In this document: piece by piece, positions 26,910 through 35,816 of the stretch
Layout of the letters: each line of letters begins with the position of its first letter
Position numbering within the stretch: position 1 is the first letter of the stretch
Assembly: GCA_019429465.1 (NCBI GenBank)
Contig: JAHYIV010000014.1
Coordinates: 1 to 64,000, forward strand
Source of the DNA: Desulfoarculaceae bacterium
Lineage (GTDB): Bacteria; Desulfobacterota; Desulfobulbia; Desulfobulbales; Desulfocapsaceae
Reading direction: 5' to 3'
Length of the DNA stretch: 64,000 nucleotides
The notes under the pieces: model-generated
Seen by the model: the letters and a program-made list of their open reading frames with translations, nothing else
Databases searched by the model: none
What the model was told of the DNA's origin: nothing
Translations under genes and position numbers: made by a program

Positions 26910-27009
26910 ATCTCTTTCAAAAGTTCCGGGTGATGTCCAAGAATTTGTGGTTGATTCCGGGGTCAGTATATGAAGTAGAGATGGTCCAGGTCGGATGCGC
27001 CGCATCCGG

Positions 27010-27724
27010 TCAGCGCAGGATGAATCCGGCCACCGGCAGCTTCTTGCCCCAGTCCTTCCAGGCCCCGGTGAAGATATCCATGGTCTTGGTATCACTGTTG
27101 TAGGTGGCCTCGATATCGGTCTCCAGGCTGCATTACCGGTCATAATTGCTGTGACTGAAGATGAGTCGATAGGTGGGCGGATCAGCCTGCACCACCTTTT
27201 CCACAAAGGCCACTTGACCAGTCGGCATGTTGAGCTTGTTGGCCGCCAGAATGAGAACGCTGCCGGTGCTGGGGATAAGAGAGAAATTGCCGCGCTGTTT
27301 TTCGCAGGCGAGCCACGTTAGCGGGCCATTATTCCACCCCCAGGCGGCAACTGTTTATTCCACTTCGACACCGGGCAAAGGGCAGGGATTGGGGTTTGCA
27401 ACGGCTGCCTTTTACTTTCTTTTGCTGTGACCCTACCGGTTGAAGGCCATAACATTCTGGCGTCGAGCGCCCTTTGCCGGCAGAACCGGTACCAGCAGAA
27501 GCCGCCGGTGAACTGATATCCGGGACGTCTTCTTTTTCCTCCGGCTCTATCCGGGAGAGTCTGGTCTTTTCAGGCAGTTCATCGCTGCTGTCTCCACCTG
27601 ATGCGGCTGTCTGGCTGATCTCGGCCTGTTGGTCTCGGTTGCATCCGGAAAGAAACAGCAGGAACAGGATGAGGTCGGCCGGCACCCAGAACATATACGG
27701 TCGCTGGCAACGACGGTTTGTCAT
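27010..27724 (-). pseudogene. Broken lipoprotein gene with a frameshift and two in-frame stops
   Basis: An ATG at 27724 opens a lipoprotein signal (LILFLLFLSGC) and an acidic, low-complexity region. Around 27403-27425, within homopolymer runs, the sensible frame changes to one reading ANPNPCPLPGVEVE, TAA (27355-27357), TVAAWGWNNGPLTWLACEKQ, then VAFVEKVVQADPPTYRLIFS, TAA (27133-27135), CSLETDIEATYNSDTKTMDI, and a real stop at 27010. Protein-like composition persists across both stops. The original product would be a lipoprotein of about 235 residues of unknown function. Several independent lesions indicate decay rather than one sequencing error. Confidence 0.65.
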
Positions 27725-27737
27725 GATCGGTCTTTTG

Positions 27738-28094
27738 TCAATTCGTGGGGGGAGTGGTCCCCAGGACCTTGGCAGTAATGATCTGTTTTTCTTCCTCGTT
27801 TGGCTCGGGTTGCACCCAGTGGATGAAGGTCTCGGTTACCCGCATGAAATCACCATTGTCCGCCTTGCATTTGTCGCAGATGGATTCAGCCTGATCCCTG
27901 TAGATAATAACCTTGGAGGCCGGTTCACCATCTTTGGCCACCGCCGCCATCTTCCGGCAGCCGCATTCGAGCCGGACCACAACCACGCCGATCCCGTCGG
28001 GGCTGCCTTCCAGGATCCCGCCAATCATTGCTTCTTCTGACTTTTCTGCTACCAGTGCTGCACTTACTTCTGCTTGCTTCTTTTTTGAGGCCAT
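27738..28094 (-). CDS. Conserved hypothetical protein, cysteine-containing
   Basis: This is a 118-residue soluble protein. A lysine-rich start (ASKKKQAEVSAALVAEK) is followed by a core with two short cysteine pairs, CGC in LECGCRKM and CDKC in SICDKCKADNG, which could bind a metal. It ends with HWVQPEPNEEEKQI. ATG 28094 is preferred over a TTG at 28106, though no strong ribosome site is seen. No family is recognised. It follows the broken lipoprotein gene on the same strand and lies downstream of comEC. Confidence 0.55.
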   Translation of the reverse strand: MASKKKQAEVSAALVAEKSEEAMIGGILEGSPDGIGVVVVRLECGCRKMAAVAKDGEPASKVIIYRDQAESICDKCKADNGDFMRVTETFIHWVQPEPNEEEKQIITAKVLGTTPPTN

Positions 28095-28190
28095 GATTTT
28101 TTCCAATGTTGAATGGATAATGCAGGTGAGAGAAATTAACCCTTGATTGAGAAATGGAATGAGTTATCTAAATGGAAAACGGTGGCCTGG

Positions 28191-30758
28191 TCAATATAAT
28201 TTGCTCTTGATGGGGAAAACGACTTCCTGGCTTGGAAAAATGATCGCTCCCTGTTCGGCTGTAATCAGCATCTTGATCCCAAGATCCCGGCAGCGTTGCC
28301 GCACCTCGAGACTGGGAAAATGGTTGGGGCGAAAACGACCAGCCGAGACCACGATGATCTCCGGATTTACGGCCTTCAGGAAGGGCTCTGAGTTAGACGT
28401 TGACGAACCATGATGCGGTGAGAGCAGGAAGGTTGATTGTAAGGGGGACTCATTGGAGATCAGTTGCGATTCCATAGTACGGCTGATGTCGCCGGTAAAG
28501 AGGCAGGAGAGCTTCTCGTGTTCAAAGCGGAGGACAAGGCTGCGGTCGTTGGAACTGGCCGCTGCTGATTCCTCTGGATTTTGCAGATTGATAATCTCTG
28601 CGCCCCCACTGTTGATCAAAACTTCCCCCTGTTGCGGTATCTTGATCTCAATCTGCAGATTGTCAGCCAGATTCAACAGCTCTCTGAATTCATGCCCGTC
28701 CCCGTTGAATTCGTTGACCCAGATGGTTTTCGGTCGGAAGCGCTGCAGCAGAAAGGGAATGCCGTTGTAATGATCCGCGTCGCCGTGGGTGATAATAATG
28801 GTATCCAGCTTTTTTATCCCTCTCTGCCAGAGAAAAGGGGCGATGATGTCTTCGCCTACGTTGAAGCGGGGAGACATAGAACTGCCGCCGCCATCAATAA
28901 GAACCCGTTTCCCTGAAGGGAGCTGGAGGAAGGTGGAGCTGCCCTGACCGACATCAAGAAAGGTGAGTACGCTGGTGTTGATCCGTCTTTTCAGCAGTTC
29001 GGCTGGCGGAAAGATAAAGAGGAAAATGATCACGGCAGAGGCTGCCGTCCCCAGAATACCGACACTTCTCCTGTTGGGGTTTCTATTGAGCGGATTTCCC
29101 GCAATGGTCATGAGTATAGCGGCATAAAAGAGGACGATGAGGGTTGGTGACGGTGTCGGCAGCCAGAGAGTGGAAAAGGGGAGAGTGCCGAAGAAGCTGG
29201 TGAATTTCAGTGAAAGCTGCAGTCCGGTACCGCCCAGGTCCAGGAGCAGGGCGGCGGCTGAGGGCATGATAAAGATGAGCGGACAGGCGATAAAGCCCAG
29301 GGTCAGGCTCCAGAAACAGATCAGGGGCTCCACGACCAGATTGGCCAGGGGCCCCACCAGCGAGATTCGATTGAAATAATAGAGAACAAGAGGGGCAGTT
29401 CCAATGGTGGCGGCCAGAGAGACGGTTATGGCCGCCAGGATGAAATGAAAAAGCCGGCGGCTGACCCTCTTGACCGGCGCCTCGTCCTTTGCAGTGGTGT
29501 TGGCCAGGCGGACAAGACCTCCGGCGACCAGTGCGATCGAGGCGACTGCGGTAAAAGAGAGTTGAAAAGAGGCCGTGAAAAGACTGTTCGGATCCCAGAT
29601 GAGGATGAGCAGGGCGGCAATGGCGAGGGGGACCAGCAGGGATCTCATTTTATCGGCGCAGAGGGCGGCCATGAACACGGCTACCATGATCAGGGCCCGG
29701 ACTACCGGGGTATTGGCCCCGGCCAGCAGGGCATAGATGGTCAGCGGTAACAGGCAGAACAGGCCGGCGATTTTCTTGACCGGATAATGGAGGATCAGGT
29801 ATTCGGACCTGCGCAGCAGCCAGTAAACGGAGAAGAACAGAAAGGTGGCCAGGATGGAGAGGTGAGCCCCGGAGATGGAGAGGATATGCATGACGCCTGA
29901 CCCCTTGAATGTTTCCAGGATCTCCTGGCTGATGCCGGAAGAGTCGCCGATCAGCAGGGCCTTGTAGACACTGCTGATCTCCGGGTCCACGGTCTGTTCA
30001 ATAAAGGAACTGATCCGGGTGCGGAGCCTCTCCGGCAGGTAGCGTGCCTGATGCAGAAAAGTGGTATCAGGCTCCAGCTGGTAGATGTGCAGAGGGGATC
30101 TGATCCAGCCCGTTATCCAGATATCTTGTCTGGCCAGAAAGACAGGGTAGTCAAAACCCCCTGGATTGCCAAAGGTCCGCGGCCGGTCAAGTTTGGCGCG
30201 GATGACGAGCTGGTCGCCCGGCTGCAAATCTTTTGACAAGGGGGCCTTGAGCTTCAGCTGCGCCAGGCCCTCTGCGACGAAGAATCCGGCGTTTTCTTTC
30301 AGGCGCAGGGAGTGGAGGTGAACAACAAGGGTGCTGTTCTCTCCGTTGAACTTCGGCATCTGGTCCAGGGTGCAGTAGAGGATGGCCTCCTGCTCCTGCT
30401 GAACCTGATGAAAGATATGGCTGGGAGATGGCGGCTCCCTGGCGGCAAGGGTGCCATGGGCAAAACCGAGGCTGGTGATAAAGGGCAGGAGCAGAAAGAG
30501 CGTGGCCCGGGGCTGTCTGGTCAGGTAAGTGTACAGGGCACAGCTACCGGTCAACAGGGGCAGAAGCAGAACATGGCCCTGAGTGAAGGTGAACGCCAGG
30601 GAGCTGCTGATGCCAAGGATGAAAAAAAAGGTGACAAACAGCAGGAGGTGGGTGGAGAGAAAACTAACCCCGATAAACGGAATAAGTGTCTTTCGCGGAT
30701 TATTTTCTGGCAAAAAAAACAAGAAAATAATCCGTAAGGCACTAAAGAACCTGCTCAC
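28191..30758 (-). CDS. comEC: DNA internalization competence protein ComEC/Rec2
   Basis: This is an 855-residue polytopic membrane protein: an N-terminal hydrophobic cluster, a DUF4131/OB-like domain (about 100-220), the Competence domain with LLIGDSSGI and LSISGAHLSIL, and a C-terminal metallo-beta-lactamase-like domain with DVGQGSSTFLQ, IDGGGSS and ITHGDADHYNG. It forms the channel for single-stranded DNA entry. Initiation is most likely at GTG 30758, overlapping waaA by 17 bases. There is no closer downstream ATG or GTG in the first 60 codons. The first 31 codons are therefore supplied by a family I palindromic element (30665-30744), an unusual origin for a protein N-terminus. Confidence 0.9.
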   Translation of the reverse strand: MSRFFSALRIIFLFFLPENNPRKTLIPFIGVSFLSTHLLLFVTFFFILGISSSLAFTFTQGHVLLLPLLTGSCALYTYLTRQPRATLFLLLPFITSLGFAHGTLAAREPPSPSHIFHQVQQEQEAILYCTLDQMPKFNGENSTLVVHLHSLRLKENAGFFVAEGLAQLKLKAPLSKDLQPGDQLVIRAKLDRPRTFGNPGGFDYPVFLARQDIWITGWIRSPLHIYQLEPDTTFLHQARYLPERLRTRISSFIEQTVDPEISSVYKALLIGDSSGISQEILETFKGSGVMHILSISGAHLSILATFLFFSVYWLLRRSEYLILHYPVKKIAGLFCLLPLTIYALLAGANTPVVRALIMVAVFMAALCADKMRSLLVPLAIAALLILIWDPNSLFTASFQLSFTAVASIALVAGGLVRLANTTAKDEAPVKRVSRRLFHFILAAITVSLAATIGTAPLVLYYFNRISLVGPLANLVVEPLICFWSLTLGFIACPLIFIMPSAAALLLDLGGTGLQLSLKFTSFFGTLPFSTLWLPTPSPTLIVLFYAAILMTIAGNPLNRNPNRRSVGILGTAASAVIIFLFIFPPAELLKRRINTSVLTFLDVGQGSSTFLQLPSGKRVLIDGGGSSMSPRFNVGEDIIAPFLWQRGIKKLDTIIITHGDADHYNGIPFLLQRFRPKTIWVNEFNGDGHEFRELLNLADNLQIEIKIPQQGEVLINSGGAEIINLQNPEESAAASSNDRSLVLRFEHEKLSCLFTGDISRTMESQLISNESPLQSTFLLSPHHGSSTSNSEPFLKAVNPEIIVVSAGRFRPNHFPSLEVRQRCRDLGIKMLITAEQGAIIFPSQEVVFPIKSKLY
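30665..30744 (-). repeat. Dispersed palindromic element, family I, copy 3 (within the waaA/comEC junction)
   Basis: Inverted relative to copy 1: TAACCCCGATAAACGGAATA at the left, then the palindrome CGGATTATTTTCT/AGAAAATAATCCG, ending GGCACTA. TA dinucleotides border both ends. It forms the waaA stop codon and codes for the N-terminal residues of ComEC, reading through the palindrome without a stop. Confidence 0.88.
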
Positions 30759-32031
30759 TGGCTATTGTCTGGATCAGTTGCAGATGGCGTTCAACAACAC
30801 CTTGCTGTTTTTCCACGCATCCGAGGGCGGACAGTCCCGCAGCTTTCCGAAGTCGGTCATCGGCAAGCCAGGCACTGGCGGCCTGAAACAGACTTTCTTC
30901 ACCGCCGACCCTTTTTGCCCCACCTGCGGTAAGGAGATCCTGGCTGACTTCGGCGAAGTCTTCCATGTGCGGTCCAAAGAGGACCGGAGCGCCCATGACC
31001 GCGGGTTCAATGGGGTTGTGTCCGCCCCGGCGCCTCAGGCTGCCTCCGACAAAGGCGATGTCGGCAAAACGATAACAGCCGGCCAGCTCACCAATGGTGT
31101 CGAGGATGAGTAGTCTCTGATTGGACTGCCTGCCGGCTGATCGACAGGTGCCGGTGATGCCCTTGGCCGCGGCCAGCTCTTGAATCTCTTTACCCCTGCT
31201 GATATCTCTGGGGGCTATCATGAGAAAAAGATCCGGGAATACTGTTCTCAGCCGGACATAGGTCGAGAGGATGATCTCCTCTTCTCCCTTGTGGGTCGAG
31301 CCGGCGATCAGCAGCCGGCTGTTGTCAGGCAGCTCCATGGGTGGTTCTGGCGATGCTGTGGAGGCCGTGACCAGGGGGGTGTCGAACTTGAGGTTCCCTA
31401 AATTGTGGACCCGGTCCTCAGGCACTCCCAGATCAATCATATTGACCCGGTCGGTCTCAGTCTGCATACAGAGGTGGCGGAAGGCCAGGAACAGCGGCTT
31501 GAAAAAGAAGGGGAAACGGCGGTATGAGGCAATTGATTTGTGAGAGATCCTGCCGTTGACCAGCATGATCTGGACGTTATTCCGCTGCAGGCAGCTCAGG
31601 ATGTTGGGCCAGAAATCAGTTTCCACCAGGATGAAAAGATCAGGCTTGATGAGTTTGACAAAAAATGTGGTCACTGGCAGGATGTCGAGCGGAAAGGGGA
31701 TCAGCAGATCGGTGTGGTCGGCCAGGAGTTGTTCGGCGACCCTGGCGCCGGAACTGGTTGAGGCGGAAAAGACCAGAAATGCGTCCGGGAAATGGTTGCG
31801 GAGGCCTGAGACAAGCGGCAGGGCCGAGGTCACTTCACCAACAGAGAGTCCATGGACCCAGATGGTCCTGCCTGCTCCCTTTCTCTGTCCTGCAATCAGT
31901 GACCTGAGGCCAAAACCCAGACGTTTCAAGGTGCGCAGGCGATATTTGGGAGTCAGTAAAACCACGATCAGCAGTAAGGGAAGGGTGATGAGAAGAATAG
32001 TGAGTTGGACAATGTTGTAGAGTGTAAGCAT
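30742..32031 (-). CDS. waaA: 3-deoxy-D-manno-octulosonic acid (Kdo) transferase
   Basis: This is a 429-residue GT30 enzyme. An N-terminal membrane anchor (LTLYNIVQLTILLITLPLLL) precedes WVHGLSVGEVTSALPLV, FSASTSSGARVAE, ETDFWPNIL, NGRISHKS, a second Rossmann domain with AGSTHKGEEE and FVGGSLRRRGGHNPIEPA. It transfers Kdo to lipid A precursor on the inner face of the membrane, so the cell makes LPS. ATG 32031 gives the normal N-terminus; a start at 32058 adds nine residues. Its stop TAG is formed exactly at the edge of a family I element, so its last codons may have been altered by that insertion. Confidence 0.93.
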   Translation of the reverse strand: MLTLYNIVQLTILLITLPLLLIVVLLTPKYRLRTLKRLGFGLRSLIAGQRKGAGRTIWVHGLSVGEVTSALPLVSGLRNHFPDAFLVFSASTSSGARVAEQLLADHTDLLIPFPLDILPVTTFFVKLIKPDLFILVETDFWPNILSCLQRNNVQIMLVNGRISHKSIASYRRFPFFFKPLFLAFRHLCMQTETDRVNMIDLGVPEDRVHNLGNLKFDTPLVTASTASPEPPMELPDNSRLLIAGSTHKGEEEIILSTYVRLRTVFPDLFLMIAPRDISRGKEIQELAAAKGITGTCRSAGRQSNQRLLILDTIGELAGCYRFADIAFVGGSLRRRGGHNPIEPAVMGAPVLFGPHMEDFAEVSQDLLTAGGAKRVGGEESLFQAASAWLADDRLRKAAGLSALGCVEKQQGVVERHLQLIQTIASEQVL

Positions 32032-32386
32032 GATGAAAAGGCCTCTTGTAAGGGTCAATTTCCTGCGTCCCTAAAGGGAATGCTGTCATTTTTTCGGTCA
32101 ATCATCCCATGGCCGGAGTCCGAAAAGCTCGCTTACCCGCAGGATCCTCCATTGATTAAAAAAAAACTGTATCACACTTTCTTGACGCTGGATATGATAA
32201 AGAAAAGCTGAGACAATCTTAAAAGTAACGTTTGTCAAAAGTAAGGGACTCGGAAATCACCAATGTACCTGCATTGCCATAGGCAGGGGAAAAATGTTGA
32301 CTGCCAACCTGCCGGCATGTAGTAACTATAGCGTAGAGCCCATGGATTGTGGGCTCCGCACAGTGCCACCTGGCAGAAGTTTCAGA

Positions 32387-32569
32387 TTAGGAGCCGTTAC
32401 GAAATAACATGGCTATTTATATCTAGCCCCGATGAACGGGATAAGTGCCTTTCGCAGATTATTTTCTTGCAAAGAAACAAGAAAATAATCTGTAAGGCAC
32501 TATTTCGTTACGGCTCCTTGTGCCGCTCCTGGCACTGAGATGGCCATGTTGTTTTTTTTACAGCGGCTT
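32387..32569 (+). repeat. Family II dispersed element, copy C, interrupted by a family I element
   Basis: The left end TTAGGAGCCGTTACGAAATA and right end ATGGCCATGTTG...CAGCGGC match copies A and B. Between them a family I element (32426-32500) has inserted after ATATCTA. About 55 internal bases present in the other copies (from CAGGCCAGGG onward) are missing. It lies in the intergenic space before the Na/Pi cotransporter. Confidence 0.88.
32426..32500 (-). repeat. Dispersed palindromic element, family I, copy 4 (nested insertion)
   Basis: GCCCCGATGAACGGGATAAG, then the palindrome CAGATTATTTTCTTG/CAAGAAAATAATCTG, ending GGCAC, flanked by TA on each side. The uninterrupted family II copies read ATATCTATTTCG at this point with a single TA, so the insertion duplicated TA. 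Confidence 0.9.
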
Positions 32570-32614
32570 GGCGTCCCGCAGGCAATGGTTGGTAAAGACA
32601 GATATCGAGGTTGA

Positions 32615-34363
32615 ATGGCCTCTCACCTTCTCGGAATATTAAAAATAATGAACGAAACTTTTGACTTTTGGAAATTAATTGCCGGCCTTGGAATATTCCT
32701 CTACGGCATGTACCAGTTGGAAGATTCCGTGAAGGCCTTGTCCGGGAAGGCTTTCAGACGAATAATCAGGACCTACACCAATGGCCCTCTGCGCGCCATA
32801 GCCAGTGGGGCATTGGTAACCGGTATCCTGCAGAGCAGTTCCGCCGTCTCTCTTATGGTTTTGGCCTTTATTGGTGCCGGGGTAATGACCATGCCAAATG
32901 CCATCGGTGTTATCATGGGGGCAAATATCGGCACAACTTTTACGGCCTGGATAGTCGCAGTCTTAGGGTTTAAGATAAAAATTGAAAGTTTCGCTCTGCC
33001 CTTAATAGGACTTGGTGGCGTCGGGATAGTTTTCTTTAATCCAAACCAGAAAACCTCCCATCTTTGCCGCTTGTTGATTGGTTTTGGCTTTCTTTTCCTT
33101 GGCCTGGATTACATGAAAGGGAGCGTCGAAAATATCGCTCAACATTTTGATTTGACGCAGATCCCAGATCTCGGTCTTTGGGTATATCTTGTTGTGGGGA
33201 TTGTGCTCACGGCTGTGGTGCAGTCAAGTTCGGCCAGCATCGCTATTGTTCTTACAGCCCTGCACAGCCAGTTGATCACCTTTGATGTCGGTGCCGCACT
33301 TGCCATTGGCGCCGCTATAGGGACAACGACCACCGTACTGCTGGGTTCCATGGGCGGCATACAGGCCAAAAAGAGGGTTGCCGTCAGTCATCTTATCTTC
33401 AATCTGGTCACTGGCATTATTGCTTTTACCATAATAAAGTGGCTCATCTGGGCTGTGTCACTGTTTATTGACATCTCAGCCAACAGCGTCATGGGTCTGG
33501 CCCTTTTTATTACCATGTTTAAGGTCCTCGGAGTGATAGTATTTTTCCCTTTCATCAGAGTTCTGACGACATTCCTGATTCGAATTTTTCCTGATAAAAA
33601 AATGTTATTGACCGTCTACTTGTCTACTACGCCTCCGGAAGAGACGGATATTTCCTTAACCGCCCTGCGCAAAGAGGTTCGTCATCTTTTGCAGGAGTGC
33701 CAGTTGTACGCTCTTTATCTTCTTAGAATTGATGAGAAGTTGTTTTTTGATGAAGACCTTCCCTTCAGTAAAAATTCGAAAAGAAAATTAACTTTGGAAG
33801 AACTCTATGAAAACATAAAACTCCTTCATGCGGAGATTTTTTCATATTATTCCAAAATTCAAATGCACAAGCTGGAAGAAGCGGAAGCAAAAGAGTTGGC
33901 GCGGGTCATTTACGCTTCTCGAAATATTATGAATTCGATAAAAAATTTCAAGGGCATCCGCTATGACCTGGACGAGTTTGACGGTTCTGACAACCAATAT
34001 TTAAACAATCAGTACAAACAGTTCAGGAAACGGCTTGTTGAACTTTACCATGATATCGGCCGCGTCATGGACCTGGAAGTGCAGGAGGAACAGTATAGAA
34101 AACTGCTGCAAACCATTGTCCATGTCGAAGAATCAGATAAGAAATTTGTCAGGGATACGATAAAGGCGGTCTCGGAAAATAGGATTAAAGAGATGGAGAT
34201 TGCATCCCTGCTTCTGGTTAACCGACTTTTTAGCCAGGCCTGTCGCCTGCAGGTTTTCAGCATTAAAGATTTCATGCTCAACTCTGAGCAGATTAAAGAG
34301 TTCGACAGGGTTCTGGATATGAAAGAGGTAATGGATGAGGAAATCGCAAAGTCTCAAGAGTAA
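32615..34363 (+). CDS. Na+/phosphate cotransporter family protein with PhoU-like C-terminal domain
   Basis: This is a 582-residue protein. Residues 1 to about 330 are a polytopic Na/Pi (NptA/YjbB-type) transporter with the two characteristic repeats LQSSSAVSLMVLAF and VQSSSASIAIVLTA. Residues of about 360-580 are helical and charged, as in the PhoU-like cytoplasmic domains of bacterial members. It likely moves phosphate, probably as an exporter or low-affinity transporter. An alternative start at 32648 removes 11 residues; GAGG before 32615 supports the longer form. It stands alone, preceded by nested repeats. Confidence 0.9.
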   Translation: MASHLLGILKIMNETFDFWKLIAGLGIFLYGMYQLEDSVKALSGKAFRRIIRTYTNGPLRAIASGALVTGILQSSSAVSLMVLAFIGAGVMTMPNAIGVIMGANIGTTFTAWIVAVLGFKIKIESFALPLIGLGGVGIVFFNPNQKTSHLCRLLIGFGFLFLGLDYMKGSVENIAQHFDLTQIPDLGLWVYLVVGIVLTAVVQSSSASIAIVLTALHSQLITFDVGAALAIGAAIGTTTTVLLGSMGGIQAKKRVAVSHLIFNLVTGIIAFTIIKWLIWAVSLFIDISANSVMGLALFITMFKVLGVIVFFPFIRVLTTFLIRIFPDKKMLLTVYLSTTPPEETDISLTALRKEVRHLLQECQLYALYLLRIDEKLFFDEDLPFSKNSKRKLTLEELYENIKLLHAEIFSYYSKIQMHKLEEAEAKELARVIYASRNIMNSIKNFKGIRYDLDEFDGSDNQYLNNQYKQFRKRLVELYHDIGRVMDLEVQEEQYRKLLQTIVHVEESDKKFVRDTIKAVSENRIKEMEIASLLLVNRLFSQACRLQVFSIKDFMLNSEQIKEFDRVLDMKEVMDEEIAKSQE

Positions 34364-34491
34364 CCGGGAACTCTCCGCTGGTAAGAGGGGAGCCGCGTAG
34401 CGCCATTTTTATGGTAGGCGGCAAGAAGCAAGGCCACCCTGTCAGGGAGGAGCAGGCGAAGGTCTGGTGGGGCGGGCTGGGGGGCTGGCGG

Positions 34492-35811
34492 TTAGAAGAA
34501 GTAGCGGAGGCGCAGTTCCGCCCTGTTATTGAAAAGTTTGCTGCCAAACTCGGTGAGGGCGACGCCGCCGGTCAGGGACAGGCGGAAGCGCAGCTCCCAG
34601 TTGGTCCAGCCGCTGTAGGCCACTTCCGGACTCAGGGACCAGCTCTGGTCGTCGATGTTGACGATGGCGGTCACGCCGGGTGAGAGGTAGAGGAGATCAA
34701 AAGGGTCTTTCCGGGTCAATCTGGCGTAGAGGTAATTACGGCCCGGCTGCGGCTGGCCGTAGCCGCGCAGACTGGCCAGATTGGCCCGCTGGAGCAGGCT
34801 TTCGCTGCCGGTGGCCTGGAATGCAGTATAACCGTCCTGAATCAGGCTGAAGAAACCGGCCAGCTCGGCCTCGCTGTAGCCTCCGCCGTTATGATAGTAC
34901 TCGATGATCGAGGTCAGGTCAGTCTTGCTCAGGTAGCGGATGCCGAGCAGGGTTGACAGGGCCGAGCGCTGCCGGCTGGTGAGGCTGTTATCATCCTGTA
35001 GCAGTGACTGTCTCAGTTCAGGGATATAGGCCAGTTCGCCATGGATCTCGAAGTTGGTGGCCAGGTTGCGGGAAAAGTCGATCCCGTAACGGTTGGAGCG
35101 GCTGTTGCCGTTCAAGATCATCAGGTCGATATCGGTGTCCCGGTAGAGGAGGTAGAGTTTAGCTGCCGCATTGACCTGGTTTTTCTCACCAAAGTCCTCA
35201 TTGACCCCCTGCTGGACCGGCAGGACGACCGTGGTCAGGGCCACGGTCGTAAGGGGGCCCGCCATGCTGCGGATCAGATCGAGCTCACTGACGATATAAC
35301 CTTCGAGCGCCTCTTCCGGATTATTGGCATCCTTGGGCCGGTTGATGAAACCCACTGGATTCCAGGCATAGCCCTTCCCCCATTTGTAGGATTTTTTGCC
35401 GGCGGAGAGAGTGACCGCGGCCAAGGGCTTCAGCTCAAAAGCGGCCTCGTAGATATCTGCAGTGTCAGCCCAGGCCAGCTGGTCCTGCTGGGCCGTGGCC
35501 TTGAGTACCCAGTTGAAGGAAGTGATCCCCCGGCTGTAGCGGCCGTCCAGTTGCAGGCCGGTGCTCAGCCGGTCGAGATCAGACCGCGGCTGGTCATAGA
35601 GGTTGAGACGGGCCAGGGCCGAGTCCTGGCCGATGTCCATGTGCTCGAATTTTATCTCGGCAAAACCACCCCACTCCAGAGGCTTCTTCTCAAAAGAGCT
35701 CAGATCAAAACTGAAGTCTTCAGCCCCCTTCGATCCGGCGGGAGTAGACAGCAGGAAGAGCAGGGCCAGCAGCAGGGAACTAAGGGGCCGGCGGTCGGCA
35801 AGTCCGGTCAT
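34492..35811 (-). CDS. Predicted outer-membrane beta-barrel protein of a LolA/ABC cassette
   Basis: This 439-residue protein has a signal peptide ending near PAGSKGAE, then many alternating amphipathic strands with aromatic girdles, and ends LRLRYFF with the terminal Phe typical of BAM-folded barrels. No specific porin family is recognised. It is the last gene of a four-gene run: ATPase, permease, LolA-like periplasmic protein, barrel. That context suggests it receives or exports the cargo of the ABC system at the outer membrane. The substrate is unknown. Confidence 0.72.
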   Translation of the reverse strand: MTGLADRRPLSSLLLALLFLLSTPAGSKGAEDFSFDLSSFEKKPLEWGGFAEIKFEHMDIGQDSALARLNLYDQPRSDLDRLSTGLQLDGRYSRGITSFNWVLKATAQQDQLAWADTADIYEAAFELKPLAAVTLSAGKKSYKWGKGYAWNPVGFINRPKDANNPEEALEGYIVSELDLIRSMAGPLTTVALTTVVLPVQQGVNEDFGEKNQVNAAAKLYLLYRDTDIDLMILNGNSRSNRYGIDFSRNLATNFEIHGELAYIPELRQSLLQDDNSLTSRQRSALSTLLGIRYLSKTDLTSIIEYYHNGGGYSEAELAGFFSLIQDGYTAFQATGSESLLQRANLASLRGYGQPQPGRNYLYARLTRKDPFDLLYLSPGVTAIVNIDDQSWSLSPEVAYSGWTNWELRFRLSLTGGVALTEFGSKLFNNRAELRLRYFF

Positions 35812-35816
35812 AAGAG

